Assembly: GCA_023421955.1 (NCBI GenBank)
Contig: JAEZSE010000044.1
Coordinates: 1-64,000 of the forward strand
Direction: 5' to 3'
From: Bacillota bacterium
GTDB taxonomy: Bacteria > Bacillota > Clostridia > Christensenellales > UMGS416
DNA: 64,000 nucleotides
In this document: one piece after another, positions 16,685 to 26,147 of the stretch
How the letters are laid out: each line of letters starts with the position of its first letter
Numbering within the stretch: position 1 is the first letter of the stretch
The notes under the pieces: model-generated
What the model was told of the DNA's origin: nothing
The model's database searches: none
Seen by the model: only the letters and a program-made list of their open reading frames with translations
Position numbers and translations under genes: made by a program

Positions 16685-19090
16685 CTAGAACTCGATTTCA
16701 ACCTTGATCTTCTCCCCAACCTTGAACGCATACTCGATATGGTCACCATCCACAGCCATTGCCTTGCCATTCACACAGAACGCCTTCATCGGCTTGCGGC
16801 AGCGCAGCGTGAGCGTCTGGGCCTGGTTGGAGGTGAGCGTGGCTTTGAGACCCTTCTCATCCCAATCCATACGCTCTAGCTTGGCCCAGGTGTAAAGCCA
16901 GATGCCATCGATGCCGCCGCGACCGAGGGATGCCGGCATCGCCGGCAGGAACTCCACCACGCCTGGCGCCGAATACACTGCCATTTCCAACAGGATGCCC
17001 GGCATCGCGCCCTGCAGATCGGGCATGTTGTGGGCCACATAGGGGTTGTGGCAGGTGTGCAGCGCACGGGTCACAAAGCCGTGGTTCATCAGCTGATACA
17101 GGTTTTGCACCGTCTCACTGATGTCTTTGAGGCGGATGGCGGTGAACAGGCGGTGGATGATGCCGTGGGCCGAGTCATTTTGCTGGGCCCGCTTGCGGTT
17201 GGAAATGAGCACCGCCTCGGCAAGCTCCGGCTGGTCCTCCCAGGTGATCACCCGGCCCGGCCACACATCGTAGTGGTGAGACACATGGCGGTGGTCATAG
17301 TTCTCCTGGATCGTGGGCCATGCCCATTCCTTCAGGCCGCCCTCCTCATCCAGCAGGTAAACCGGCAGAGAGGCCTTTTGCTCCTGCCAGTGGGCGATGC
17401 TCTCCTGCTCGATGCCCAGCGTGTTGCAGGCGTCGATCAGGTTATCCAGCACCTCGCGGCAGATCATGATGTCCATCACCGAATTGATGCTGGTGGCATA
17501 GGTGCCGTTTTTTACATGGTCCGGCGTGGGGTTTTCCGGCGAGAACGACGGATAGAAAATCACCTTGCCATCGGGGCCGCGGTCACAGGCGTAGTCTTCA
17601 AAGAACAATGCCATTTCCTTGAGCGCGGGCACCAAGCGGTTTTTCAGGAATTCCTTATCACCGGTGACCAGCCAATAACCCCAAAGCTCGTTGTAAATCC
17701 AGCCCAGGCAGCCGGTCCAGCAGTAGTGCGGATAGGTCTTGCTGAAGTGGTAATAGAGGCCAGAGTCATAATCGCAGTGGATGCTGCACAACAGGCCACG
17801 GGCACCAAACAGCTTTTTGGCGTTGGTGCGGAAATCGTCAAACTTGGTCTCGTAGTACTTGAAGTAGACATCCATCTCATCGAGCAGGCCCGTATTGTTG
17901 CCGGCGCACACCTGCAGGTTGGTGTTGATGTTGTGCTGGCCGTGCATCGGCGGGATCTTGCCGGTGTCCATGATCTGATAAATGCGGCCCATGTCATAGA
18001 GCTTGTCCAGCAGCGTGGGGTCAAACTCCACAGACGAATGGGTGCGCCGCAGCAGCTCCTCACCGGACAGGGCGTAGTCGTCTTTGTTGCTCAGGCGCAG
18101 GCGGGAGCGCTCCATGCGGGAGCCAAGATAGTCCCGGTTGCCCTGGAGGAGTTTGTTGAAGTCCGGCTTGATGCCCATCACATCATCCACGACGGCTTTG
18201 GCGCAATCAAAGGTGAAGTCTCCTTCAAACTTGACGGTCTTGGAGAGGATCATCAGGCTGTCCGCACCGGTGATACGGATGCCGTTTTCGATGCGCTCGG
18301 CCTTACCGCCCTGGCGCACAAAGCGGATCACGGACACATAACCCTTCTGGCCAAACTCGGGGTTGTAGGCCCACTTGAGCGTGAAGAGCTCCTCGGTCAT
18401 CGTGAGCTCATGCTTGCAGGTTTCCGGGTGCACAATACCCATCGGGATGAAGAAGGAGTTGTCGGTGCTGGGCAGGCGCATCGTGATCTCGGTGTCCAGA
18501 GCGCCTTTGGGGGCGGTGAAGCGCTGCACGACCACGTCGCCATCATAGGCCGCAAACATCTCGCGGGCGAAAGCGCCCTTGCCGTTTTCCCACTGCACGG
18601 TGAACTTGCCGGTGAGCAGGTCAATCCATCGCAGGTAATCCTTCGTCTCGCCGGCTTCGGGCTGCTTGATGTTCAGCCAGAACGCCTTATGCAGGTGCAA
18701 GGACCACAGCGGCATCACCGAGCCCTTGATGATGGAGAGGTGGAAGCCTGTGTCAATCTGCACCTTTTCCACCAGGTCTGCCGCCTCAAGGAACTTGCCC
18801 TCCCGCAGCAGGCGGCGCACTTCCGGCATCACGCCGGTGAGATCCGGCGGCTCCGGGGCCTTCACCCATTGGGGTTCATACAGCAGCTCCTGCGCAAACG
18901 CCTGCTCGTCGTTGTATGGGTCTCCGAGCAACTCCACTTTTTGAAAGCCGTTGCCCAGCCAGAAACAGTCCTCATAGTTCTTTGCCGGCCAAAGGCTGCA
19001 CACATTGCGTTCCGGCAAAATGGCCTTGCGTTTTTCCAAAGGCATCGCTTCGTAGGGAGTGGAATGCTTCAGCAGATTTACGTTTGTCAT
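16685..19090 (-). CDS. Divergent GH95-like glycosidase, paralogue B
   Basis: A ~801-residue member of the same four-gene family as A, C and D. It keeps GNGFQ, HNINTNLQ, YPSFSPEN (acid Glu), DHRHVSHHYDVWPG and MPDLQGAMP (Asp). Like paralogue C it has TPDHVKNGTYATS after the catalytic Glu, where A and D carry TPNPDF and TVTCKDH; this loop lies next to the presumed active site. There is no signal peptide. I place the start at 19090 (AAAGGAG then 7 bases); upstream Met codons at 19096 and 19123 overlap or precede the ribosome site. The leader is nearly identical to that of A. It is the last gene of the leftward six-gene operon. Its C-terminal ~55 residues are almost identical to A although its core is nearer C. 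Confidence 0.8.
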   Translation of the reverse strand: MTNVNLLKHSTPYEAMPLEKRKAILPERNVCSLWPAKNYEDCFWLGNGFQKVELLGDPYNDEQAFAQELLYEPQWVKAPEPPDLTGVMPEVRRLLREGKFLEAADLVEKVQIDTGFHLSIIKGSVMPLWSLHLHKAFWLNIKQPEAGETKDYLRWIDLLTGKFTVQWENGKGAFAREMFAAYDGDVVVQRFTAPKGALDTEITMRLPSTDNSFFIPMGIVHPETCKHELTMTEELFTLKWAYNPEFGQKGYVSVIRFVRQGGKAERIENGIRITGADSLMILSKTVKFEGDFTFDCAKAVVDDVMGIKPDFNKLLQGNRDYLGSRMERSRLRLSNKDDYALSGEELLRRTHSSVEFDPTLLDKLYDMGRIYQIMDTGKIPPMHGQHNINTNLQVCAGNNTGLLDEMDVYFKYYETKFDDFRTNAKKLFGARGLLCSIHCDYDSGLYYHFSKTYPHYCWTGCLGWIYNELWGYWLVTGDKEFLKNRLVPALKEMALFFEDYACDRGPDGKVIFYPSFSPENPTPDHVKNGTYATSINSVMDIMICREVLDNLIDACNTLGIEQESIAHWQEQKASLPVYLLDEEGGLKEWAWPTIQENYDHRHVSHHYDVWPGRVITWEDQPELAEAVLISNRKRAQQNDSAHGIIHRLFTAIRLKDISETVQNLYQLMNHGFVTRALHTCHNPYVAHNMPDLQGAMPGILLEMAVYSAPGVVEFLPAMPASLGRGGIDGIWLYTWAKLERMDWDEKGLKATLTSNQAQTLTLRCRKPMKAFCVNGKAMAVDGDHIEYAFKVGEKIKVEIEF

Positions 19091-19131
19091 CTTCATTCTC
19101 CTTTCAACCGAATCATCGGTCAACGCCAGGG

Positions 19132-21543
19132 TTAAAACACAATCTCAATCTCCGCCGTTTCCCCGGCAGAGAAGGCAACCTCTACATGATCGCCGTTCAC
19201 AACCATCGCCTTGCCGTCCACACGGAGGGACTTCATCGGCTTGCGGCAGCGCAGCGTGAGCGTCTGGGCCTGATTGGATGTGAGCGTGGCCGTGAGGCCC
19301 TTGCTGCTCCAGTCCATGCGCTCGAGCTTGGCGCAGGTGTAAAGCCACACGCCCTCAATGCTGCCCTGGCCAAGGCTATGCGGCATCGCCGGCAGGAATT
19401 CCACTGTGCCTGGCATGGAGAACACGGCCATTTCCAGCAGGATGGCCGGCATCGCGCCCTGCAAGTCCGGGCAGCTCAGGAAATAGGGATAATGGTTGGT
19501 GCCCATCACCCGCGTGACAAACCCGTGGTTCATCAGTTGATACAGGTTCTGCACGGTCTCCTCCATGTCTTTCAGGCGGATGGCCGTAAAAAGCCGGTGG
19601 ATGATACCATGGGCAGAGTCATCCTGCTGGGCCCGTTTGCGGTTGGAGATCTGGATGGCGCGGGCAAGCTCCGGCTCATCCTCCCAGGTGACCAGGTGGC
19701 CGGGCCACACATCGTAGTGGTGCGACACATGGCGGTGGTTGAAGTTTTCGTTCACACCGGCCCAGGCCCACTCCTTGAGGCCACCCTCGTCATCCAACAG
19801 ATAGAGCGGCAGGCAAGCCAGCTGCGCCTGCCAGTGGGCAATGCTCTCCTGCTCGACACCCAGCGTGTTGCAGGCGGTGATCAGGTTGTCCAGCACCTCG
19901 CGGCAAATCATGATGTCCATCACCGTGTTGATGCTGGTGGCATAGGTGCCGTTCTTCACATGGTCCGGCGTGGGGTTCTCCGGCGAGAAGGAGGGGTAGA
20001 AGATCACATGACCGTCCGGCCCGCGGTCGCAGGCATAGTCCTCAAAGAAGAGGGCGATCTCCTTGAGCGCCGGCACCAGGCGGTTCTTGAGGAATTCTCG
20101 GTCTCCGGTGATCAGCCAATAGCCCCACAGCTCGTTGTAGATCCAGCCCAGTGTGCCGGTCCAGCAATAATGGGGATAGGTCTTGCTGAAGTGGTAGAAC
20201 AACCCGGAGTCGTAATCGCAATGCACGCTGGCCAGCAGGCCACGGGCACCGAAAAGCTTCTTGGCGTTGATGCGGAAGGCGTCAAACTTCGTTTCATAAA
20301 ACCGGAAGTAGGTGTCCATCTCATCAAACAGGCCTGTGTTGTTGCCGGCGCACACCTGCAAATTGGTGTTGATGTTGTGCTGGCCCCAGAAGGGCGGCAG
20401 CTCGCCGGTGTCGATGATGAGATAGAACCGGCCCATGTCATAAAGCTTTTCCAGCATCGCCGGGTCAAACTCCGCAGTCAGATGCGTACGCTCCAGCAGC
20501 TCCTCGCCGGAGAGCGCAAAGTCGGTGTTGCCCTGCGCAAACTGGATGCGGGAGCGCTCCATGCGGGAGCCCAGATGGTCGCGGTTGCCTGCCAGCAGCT
20601 TGTCAAACTCTGGCTTCATGGCCATCAGTTCATCCACCAGCGGCTGGGCCAGGCCGAAGGCAAAACCGCTTTCAAACTTGATGGTGCGGGAGAGGATCAT
20701 CAGGCTATCAGCCCCGGTCACAACAATGCCATTCTCTGTGGTCCTGATCGAGCCGCCCTTGCGCAGGAAGCGCACCACCGAGATGAAGCCCTTCTGGCCG
20801 AATTCGGGTTTATAAGCAAACTCGAACACTAACCGGTCTTCAGCCACCGAGAGCTTGTGGCTGCAAAGGTCCGGCCTCTTTAGCCCGCCGAACCCGCCGA
20901 GGGGCAATAAAAGGCCGATCTCCACATCCAGCGCCCCGGCCTTGGGCGGTGTGAAGCGGATCACATCCACATCGCCGTCAAAGGCGACAAAGGATTCACG
21001 CTTGAAGGCACCCAGGTCATTTTCCCATTGCACAGTGATGTTGCCGGTCATCAGGTCGAGCCAGCGCAGATAGTTCTTCGTGGCACCGCACTCCGGCTGC
21101 TTCACAGAAAGGTGAAACGCGTTGGTGCGGTCAGGCGGCCAGGGCGGCATGACCACGCCTGTGGGAGTGGTCCTCAGATAGGGCGCAAGGCTCGATTCCA
21201 GCTGCACCTTTTCCACCAGGTCGGCAGCCTCCACAAACTTGCCCTCGCGCAGCAGGCGGCGCACCTCCGGCAGCACGCCGGTGAGGTCTGGCGGCTCGGG
21301 CGCTTTGTCCCACACGGGCTCATAGAGCATCTCCTGCGTGAAGGAGATTTTGTCCTCATAGGGATCACCGAGCACATCCAGCCGCTGGCGGCCATTGCCG
21401 GTATAGAGCACATCGGCCAGGCTCTTGCCAGGCACCAGGCTGCACACATTACGCTGGGGCAGCAGGGCAGCCCTTGCCTCCAAAGGCATCGGCTGGTACT
21501 TGACCGGGGCGGGGATGATTCTGGAAGAAAACTGAGACTTCAT
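19132..21543 (-). CDS. Divergent GH95-like glycosidase, paralogue C
   Basis: An 803-residue paralogue with the full set of family landmarks: GNGRQRLDVLGDPY near residue 50, HNINTNLQ, YPSFSPEN, NHRHVSHHYDVWPG and CPDLQGAMP. It shares the TPDHVKNGTYATS loop with B. Its N-terminal beta domain differs most from the others (for example YLRTTPTGVVMPPW and a glycine-rich LPLGGFGG stretch). The ATG at 21543 follows GAGGAG by 7 bases, 18 bases after paralogue D ends, so translation is probably coupled. It is cytoplasmic by lack of a signal peptide. The likely reaction is removal of a terminal deoxy-sugar or related residue, inferred from the GH95 fold only. Confidence 0.8.
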   Translation of the reverse strand: MKSQFSSRIIPAPVKYQPMPLEARAALLPQRNVCSLVPGKSLADVLYTGNGRQRLDVLGDPYEDKISFTQEMLYEPVWDKAPEPPDLTGVLPEVRRLLREGKFVEAADLVEKVQLESSLAPYLRTTPTGVVMPPWPPDRTNAFHLSVKQPECGATKNYLRWLDLMTGNITVQWENDLGAFKRESFVAFDGDVDVIRFTPPKAGALDVEIGLLLPLGGFGGLKRPDLCSHKLSVAEDRLVFEFAYKPEFGQKGFISVVRFLRKGGSIRTTENGIVVTGADSLMILSRTIKFESGFAFGLAQPLVDELMAMKPEFDKLLAGNRDHLGSRMERSRIQFAQGNTDFALSGEELLERTHLTAEFDPAMLEKLYDMGRFYLIIDTGELPPFWGQHNINTNLQVCAGNNTGLFDEMDTYFRFYETKFDAFRINAKKLFGARGLLASVHCDYDSGLFYHFSKTYPHYCWTGTLGWIYNELWGYWLITGDREFLKNRLVPALKEIALFFEDYACDRGPDGHVIFYPSFSPENPTPDHVKNGTYATSINTVMDIMICREVLDNLITACNTLGVEQESIAHWQAQLACLPLYLLDDEGGLKEWAWAGVNENFNHRHVSHHYDVWPGHLVTWEDEPELARAIQISNRKRAQQDDSAHGIIHRLFTAIRLKDMEETVQNLYQLMNHGFVTRVMGTNHYPYFLSCPDLQGAMPAILLEMAVFSMPGTVEFLPAMPHSLGQGSIEGVWLYTCAKLERMDWSSKGLTATLTSNQAQTLTLRCRKPMKSLRVDGKAMVVNGDHVEVAFSAGETAEIEIVF

Positions 21544-21561
21544 TCGTTTGCTCCTCTTGGA

Positions 21562-23988
21562 TTACAGATATTGGATTTCGATTTCAAGAGACTCTCCAGC
21601 CTGCAACGCTACCTCAACATGGTCGCCGCACAGGGTCATTTCCTTGCCATTCACGCAGAAGGACATCATGGGCCTGCGGCAGCGCAGCGTGAGCGTCTGG
21701 GCCCGGTTGGATGAGAGCGTGGCCTCCAGGCCATTCTCGTTCCAATCCATCCGATCCAGCTTGGCCCAGGTGTAGAGCCACACGCCCTGGATCGCGCCGG
21801 CCTTCAGCGAACCGGGCATTGCCGGCAGGAACTCCACCACACCGGGCTCGGAAAAAACGCACATTTCCAGCAGGATCGCCGCCATGCCGCCCTGCAAATC
21901 GGGGAACTGGCCCCGATAGGGGAAGTGCCTGGTCTGCAAGGTGCGCGTGACAAAGCCGTGGTTCATCAGCTGCGACAGGTTCTGCACCGTTTCCTCCACG
22001 TCTTTCAAGCGGATGGCCGAAAGGCAGCGGTGGATGATGCCGTGGGCGGAGTCATCCTGCTGGGCGCGCTTGCGGTTGGAGATCTTGATCGCGCGGGCCA
22101 GCTCGGGCTCCCGCTCCGGCGTGACAGCCCGGCCCGGCCACACATCGTAGTGGTGCGACACATGCCGGTGGTTGTAGTTCTCCTCAATGGTGGGCCACGC
22201 CCACTCCTTCAGCCCGCCGCCTTCCTCGAGCAGGTAGACCGGCAGCGCTTCCCGCTGGGCCTCCCAGTGGGCGATGTTTTCCTGCTCGATGCCCAATGTC
22301 TGACAGGCGGTGATCAGGTTATCCAGCACCTCGCGGCAGATGGCAATGTCCATCACCGAGTTGATGCGGGTGGGGTTGTGGTCCTTGCAGGTGACGGTGG
22401 AGAAGTCGGGGTTTGGCGTGGGGTTTTCCGGCGAGAAGGACGGATAGAAGATCACATGGCCGTCCGGCCCCCGGTCGCAGGCATAGTCCTCGAAGAACAG
22501 CGCCATTTCCTTGAGCGCCGGCACCAGGCGGTTTCTCAAAAACTCCGTGTCGCCGGTGACCAGGTAATAGCCCCACAGCTCGTTGTAGATCCAGCCCAGG
22601 CAGCCCGTCCAGGCATAATGAGGATAGGTCTTGCTGAAGTGGTAATAGAGGCCCGAGTCATAATCGCAGTGGATGCTGCAGAGCAGGCCTCTCGCGCCAA
22701 AGAGCTTGCGGGCGTTGGTGCGGAAATCATCAAACTTGGTTTCGTAGTATTTGAAGTAAACGTCCATTTCATCAAACAGGCCCGTGTTGTTGCCGGCGCA
22801 CACCTGCAGATTGGTGTTGATGTTGTGCTGGCCCCACATGGGCGGCAGCTTGCCGGTGTCGGTGACCTGATAGAAACGGCCCATGTCATAGAGCTTGTCC
22901 ATCAGCATGCCGTCAATGGAAGAATCGGTGTTGGAGCGCTGCATCAGCTCTTCAGCAGACATCGCGAAGTCGGCTTTGTCGCCCATGAAGAGGCGGGAGC
23001 GCTCCATGCGGGAGCCTAGATACTCACGGTTGCCCTGGAGCAAACCGTCAAAGTCGGGCTGGATGGCAAGCACCTCGTCAACCACGGGCTTGGCGCAGTC
23101 AAAGGTGAAATCCCCTTCAAACTTCACAGTTTTGGAAAGGATCATGAGGCTGTCCGCCCCGGTCACATGGACGCCGTTTTCCGTCCGCTCGGTCCTGCCG
23201 CCGCTGCGGAGTAGCCGGACTACGGACACATAGCCCTTCTGGCCATACTCCGGGTTATAGGCCAGCTTTAGTGTAAAGAGCTCCTCCGTCATCTCCAGCT
23301 CGTGGGAGCACAGATCGGGCTTGGCCAGGCGGCCCACAAAGGAATGGTGGCCGCCCTCGTTGGGCAGCTTCATTTCAATTGCAACATCCAGCATACCCTT
23401 GGGCGCGGTGAACCGCTGCACCACGATATCGCCGTCATAGGCCACAAACGCCTCGCGGGCAAAGGCACCATTGTCATTTTCCCACTGCACGGTCACCTTG
23501 CCGGTCATCATGTCCAGCCAGCGCAGATAATTCTGTGTGGAACCCGCTTCCGGCTGCTTGATCCCCATCCAGAACGCACGGTTGAGGCGAAGCGACCACA
23601 GCGGCATCAGCGACCCGTTTCTGTTTGTGGCGGTGATGCCCGCTTCGATCTGCTTTTGCTCCACAATGTCTGCCGCCTCGTCGGCCCGGCCCTCCAGCAG
23701 CAGCTTGCGGACCGTGGGCAGCACGCCGGTGAGGTCTGGCGGTTCCGGCGCCTTGGCCCACATCGGCTCATAGAGCAGCTCCTGAGAAAAGCCGATCTCC
23801 TCCTCATAGGGGTCACAAAGCAGGTCCAGGCTCTGGGACCCGTTACCAGTGGCAAAGGAGTCGGCATAATCCACCGACGGATACAGGCTGCACACGCTGC
23901 GCTCCGGCAGGATCGCCTTGCGTGCCTCCAGAGGCATCGGGCCATATTGGAACGCATGGGCCTTCAATGGCATGGAAAACTGTGTCAT
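21562..23988 (-). CDS. Divergent GH95-like glycosidase, paralogue D
   Basis: An 808-residue paralogue, first of the three consecutive GH95-like genes. Landmarks: GNGSQSLDLLCDPY, HNINTNLQ, YPSFSPEN with the loop TPNPDFSTVTCKD, NHRHVSHHYDVWPG and FPDLQGGMA. It pairs with A in this loop and in RGQFPDLQGG. No signal peptide is seen. Its ATG at 23988 is preceded by a purine-rich GGGAAGGGAAGG. It lies 109 bases after the NAD(P)-binding/MoaF gene, the widest gap in the operon, where a separate promoter cannot be excluded. Having three paralogues in one transcript suggests different linkages or aglycones of one substrate class. Confidence 0.8.
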   Translation of the reverse strand: MTQFSMPLKAHAFQYGPMPLEARKAILPERSVCSLYPSVDYADSFATGNGSQSLDLLCDPYEEEIGFSQELLYEPMWAKAPEPPDLTGVLPTVRKLLLEGRADEAADIVEQKQIEAGITATNRNGSLMPLWSLRLNRAFWMGIKQPEAGSTQNYLRWLDMMTGKVTVQWENDNGAFAREAFVAYDGDIVVQRFTAPKGMLDVAIEMKLPNEGGHHSFVGRLAKPDLCSHELEMTEELFTLKLAYNPEYGQKGYVSVVRLLRSGGRTERTENGVHVTGADSLMILSKTVKFEGDFTFDCAKPVVDEVLAIQPDFDGLLQGNREYLGSRMERSRLFMGDKADFAMSAEELMQRSNTDSSIDGMLMDKLYDMGRFYQVTDTGKLPPMWGQHNINTNLQVCAGNNTGLFDEMDVYFKYYETKFDDFRTNARKLFGARGLLCSIHCDYDSGLYYHFSKTYPHYAWTGCLGWIYNELWGYYLVTGDTEFLRNRLVPALKEMALFFEDYACDRGPDGHVIFYPSFSPENPTPNPDFSTVTCKDHNPTRINSVMDIAICREVLDNLITACQTLGIEQENIAHWEAQREALPVYLLEEGGGLKEWAWPTIEENYNHRHVSHHYDVWPGRAVTPEREPELARAIKISNRKRAQQDDSAHGIIHRCLSAIRLKDVEETVQNLSQLMNHGFVTRTLQTRHFPYRGQFPDLQGGMAAILLEMCVFSEPGVVEFLPAMPGSLKAGAIQGVWLYTWAKLDRMDWNENGLEATLSSNRAQTLTLRCRRPMMSFCVNGKEMTLCGDHVEVALQAGESLEIEIQYL

Positions 23989-24097
23989 GGAGAGCCTTCC
24001 CTTCCCCGCCGCAGCGGCCCCATCGGGGGATCCTAGAGAACCGGGAGCGCCATCGCCGATGGGCTCCCGATCCGTTGTTTATGGTTTGACAGGTGGT

Positions 24098-25663
24098 CTA
24101 TTCCAGATAAACGCTCTTTTGCGACTCAATCACGCCGTCGGAATAGACGAAGTCTCCGTAGGCGGCGAAGAAGTAGTTCTCCGGCTGGATCGCGCCGGAC
24201 CTTGGCGGCGTGTTGCCGAAGGACATGCCCACGTCATGCACACGCTTCAGGTCCATCAAGAAAAGCAGCGTGTTGCCGGTGTCGCCGCGCATGGAGCGGT
24301 GCTGCTCGATCACGCTGACGATATAGATGCCTTCCTTCACCTTGATGTAGGTGGTGGGCTCGTCGTAGGGGAAGCGCTCCATCTCTTCGCGCTCCTCGGG
24401 GGTGATCACCCTGCTGGCCATGCGGGTGCCCGGCAGGAATGTGGCGCGGATATAGTTGGGGCTGTAGTAGACATGCACAATGGACATGTCGGGGCCATAG
24501 TTCCAGTTGATGCGCTTGCCCACGAGATCGGTCGTGTAGCCGTGGCGCTTGGTGGGCAGCGGGTAACCGGGCATGTCGATGGCGCCGAAGTCAAATTCAC
24601 TTTGCACCAGGTAGGGATATTTCTCGCTGAAGCCGGTGCTGGTGCGCACAAAGGTGACAAGCCTCTGCTCCAGGTCCATGATCAGGGAGAGGTTGGTGCG
24701 CGGCGAGAAATTGGAAAGCTCAAACTTCACAAAATAGGTGAGCTCGTCAATCTTCAGGCACTCGTAGTTCTCGCGGCGGATGTTGCCGTCGGAGAACTTG
24801 GACCACTCCAGCGTGGTGCCGGTGAGGAAGTTGACATAATAATCGTCTTCCTTGTCCATCACCAGTTTGAACTGCTTTCCGGCCAGCTCAAAAATGAGCG
24901 GCGGGGTGTAGCGCGAGAGGCCGTAGAACTCGGGCTTCTTTTTGAAGATGCCGTAGTAGTTGTCGTCCTTCTTCGGCGGGGCTGCCGGTTCGGCGGGCTT
25001 TTCCTCCGCCTTGGGCTGCTCGGGCTTGCTGTCGGACACGGCGGTGAAGCGGCGGCGCTCATGAAACTTGTTTTCGATCTCATCCACCATCGCGACAGCA
25101 TAATCCTCATAGCTGATGTAGCTTTCGTTGGAGGCATTGGTGATCACAAAATCGCTGCCCACCGTGTATTTGCCGGTGCGCTTCCCCTTGGGGTCAAACA
25201 TCAGCGCCGGGGAGAAGAACGTCCAATTGATCTTGCTTTCCTGCAGCATCGCATAGGCCTTGGCCATGTCAGCCGGCACAGCGCGCCACTTCTCCGGGAT
25301 GCCCTCCAGCAGCGGGTGCTTCTTCTGCGGGTCGGTGAAAAGGCTTGCGGCGCCGCCCACCACCAGCAACCGGGTGTTTGGCAGGCGCTTGAGCAGGCCG
25401 ATCAGATGATCCATCGCCTTCTGGTAAAGGTCGTCATGCTCGGCGCTGGAGGGCAGGCTCACCGCGCACACCAGCGCGTCCAGGCTCTCCACATCGCCCT
25501 CGTCCAGGTCAAACAGATCGCGTTCCTTCACCTTGGCGAACCCCATGTCCGCCACCTTCTGCTTGTTTCGCACGAATGCGACCACATCATGACCGCGCAG
25601 CATCGCTTCCTTGGAGATGAGGCTGCCGGCCTTGCCGTTGGCACCGATCACGCCGATTTTCAT
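24098..25663 (-). CDS. NAD(P)-binding domain fused to MoaF-like domains
   Basis: A 521-residue fusion. Residues 1-215 form a Rossmann domain of the NAD(P)H-binding, NmrA/YwnB-like group (MKIGVIGANGKAGS at the start, LLVVGGAASL, NWTFFSPALMFDP). A linker rich in Pro, Ala, Lys and Glu (about 218-245) leads to two consecutive MoaF-like barrel domains (FELAGKQFKLVMD at about 258; YTTDLVGKRINWNYG at about 380; later IKVKEGIYIVSV). MoaF proteins are lipocalin-like and of unknown biochemical role. The same architecture recurs at 31999-33486, without the long linker. It sits between the PNPOx gene and three GH95-like genes, GGAGG upstream of the ATG. A redox step on a bound hydrophobic or aromatic ligand is a guess. 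Confidence 0.78.
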   Translation of the reverse strand: MKIGVIGANGKAGSLISKEAMLRGHDVVAFVRNKQKVADMGFAKVKERDLFDLDEGDVESLDALVCAVSLPSSAEHDDLYQKAMDHLIGLLKRLPNTRLLVVGGAASLFTDPQKKHPLLEGIPEKWRAVPADMAKAYAMLQESKINWTFFSPALMFDPKGKRTGKYTVGSDFVITNASNESYISYEDYAVAMVDEIENKFHERRRFTAVSDSKPEQPKAEEKPAEPAAPPKKDDNYYGIFKKKPEFYGLSRYTPPLIFELAGKQFKLVMDKEDDYYVNFLTGTTLEWSKFSDGNIRRENYECLKIDELTYFVKFELSNFSPRTNLSLIMDLEQRLVTFVRTSTGFSEKYPYLVQSEFDFGAIDMPGYPLPTKRHGYTTDLVGKRINWNYGPDMSIVHVYYSPNYIRATFLPGTRMASRVITPEEREEMERFPYDEPTTYIKVKEGIYIVSVIEQHRSMRGDTGNTLLFLMDLKRVHDVGMSFGNTPPRSGAIQPENYFFAAYGDFVYSDGVIESQKSVYLE

Positions 25664-25691
25664 TGCTCTGCCTCCTATATTTGGTGGATTG

Positions 25692-26099
25692 CTAAAACTT
25701 CACGACATGGGGCGGGTCTTTGGGGGGGAAGCCCTCCAGCACGGCCTCACCCTTCTCGATGTAAAACACCTCGAAAATGGGGTTGTCCGGGCTCCTATAG
25801 AGGTTTTTCACCCCGGGCATCGCCTCCATCACCTTCTGCTTGGCCGCAAGGCTATCGTCAAACACCACATGGCCGCTCAGGCGCAGATACTGGGAGAAGT
25901 CCGGTCTGGTGTAAAACACCTCGGCATAAGGCGTAGCCTTGAGTTGGGCGCTCACCTTCTTGGTGCTGTTGGTGCAGTACCAGAACTTGCCGTCTTCATA
26001 GTAGCCGAAACCGAAGGCGCGCACGCGGGGCTGGCTGCCCTCCACCGTGGCGAAGTAGCCCACCCGGGTTTCCTTGATGAAGTCCAGAATCTTCTGCAT
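25692..26099 (-). CDS. PNPOx-fold flavin-binding protein
   Basis: A 135-residue single-domain protein of the pyridoxamine 5'-phosphate oxidase-like split barrel. The pattern RVGYFATVEGSQPRVRAFGF, then FWYCTNSTKKVSAQL, then AEVFYTRPD is typical of this family, which binds FMN or F420 and often reduces small molecules such as nitro compounds. It is too short to be true PdxH. It lies 28 bases before the NAD(P)-binding/MoaF gene and 48 bases after the esterase, AGGAGG just upstream of the ATG. It may supply a flavin-dependent step together with the Rossmann domain encoded next door; that pairing is inferred from position only. Confidence 0.85.
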   Translation of the reverse strand: MQKILDFIKETRVGYFATVEGSQPRVRAFGFGYYEDGKFWYCTNSTKKVSAQLKATPYAEVFYTRPDFSQYLRLSGHVVFDDSLAAKQKVMEAMPGVKNLYRSPDNPIFEVFYIEKGEAVLEGFPPKDPPHVVKF

Positions 26100-26147
26100 G
26101 GGAATCCTCCTGTTGATTGTTTTTATCTGTTTTGATTTGTTGTTGAA

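Noticed and set aside
17030..19135. A 701-codon open frame on the plus strand
   Set aside because: It lies opposite the GH95-like B gene. Long antisense frames are expected in GC-rich DNA with strong third-position bias; the translation is repetitive in His/Val/Gln/Ala and has no domain.
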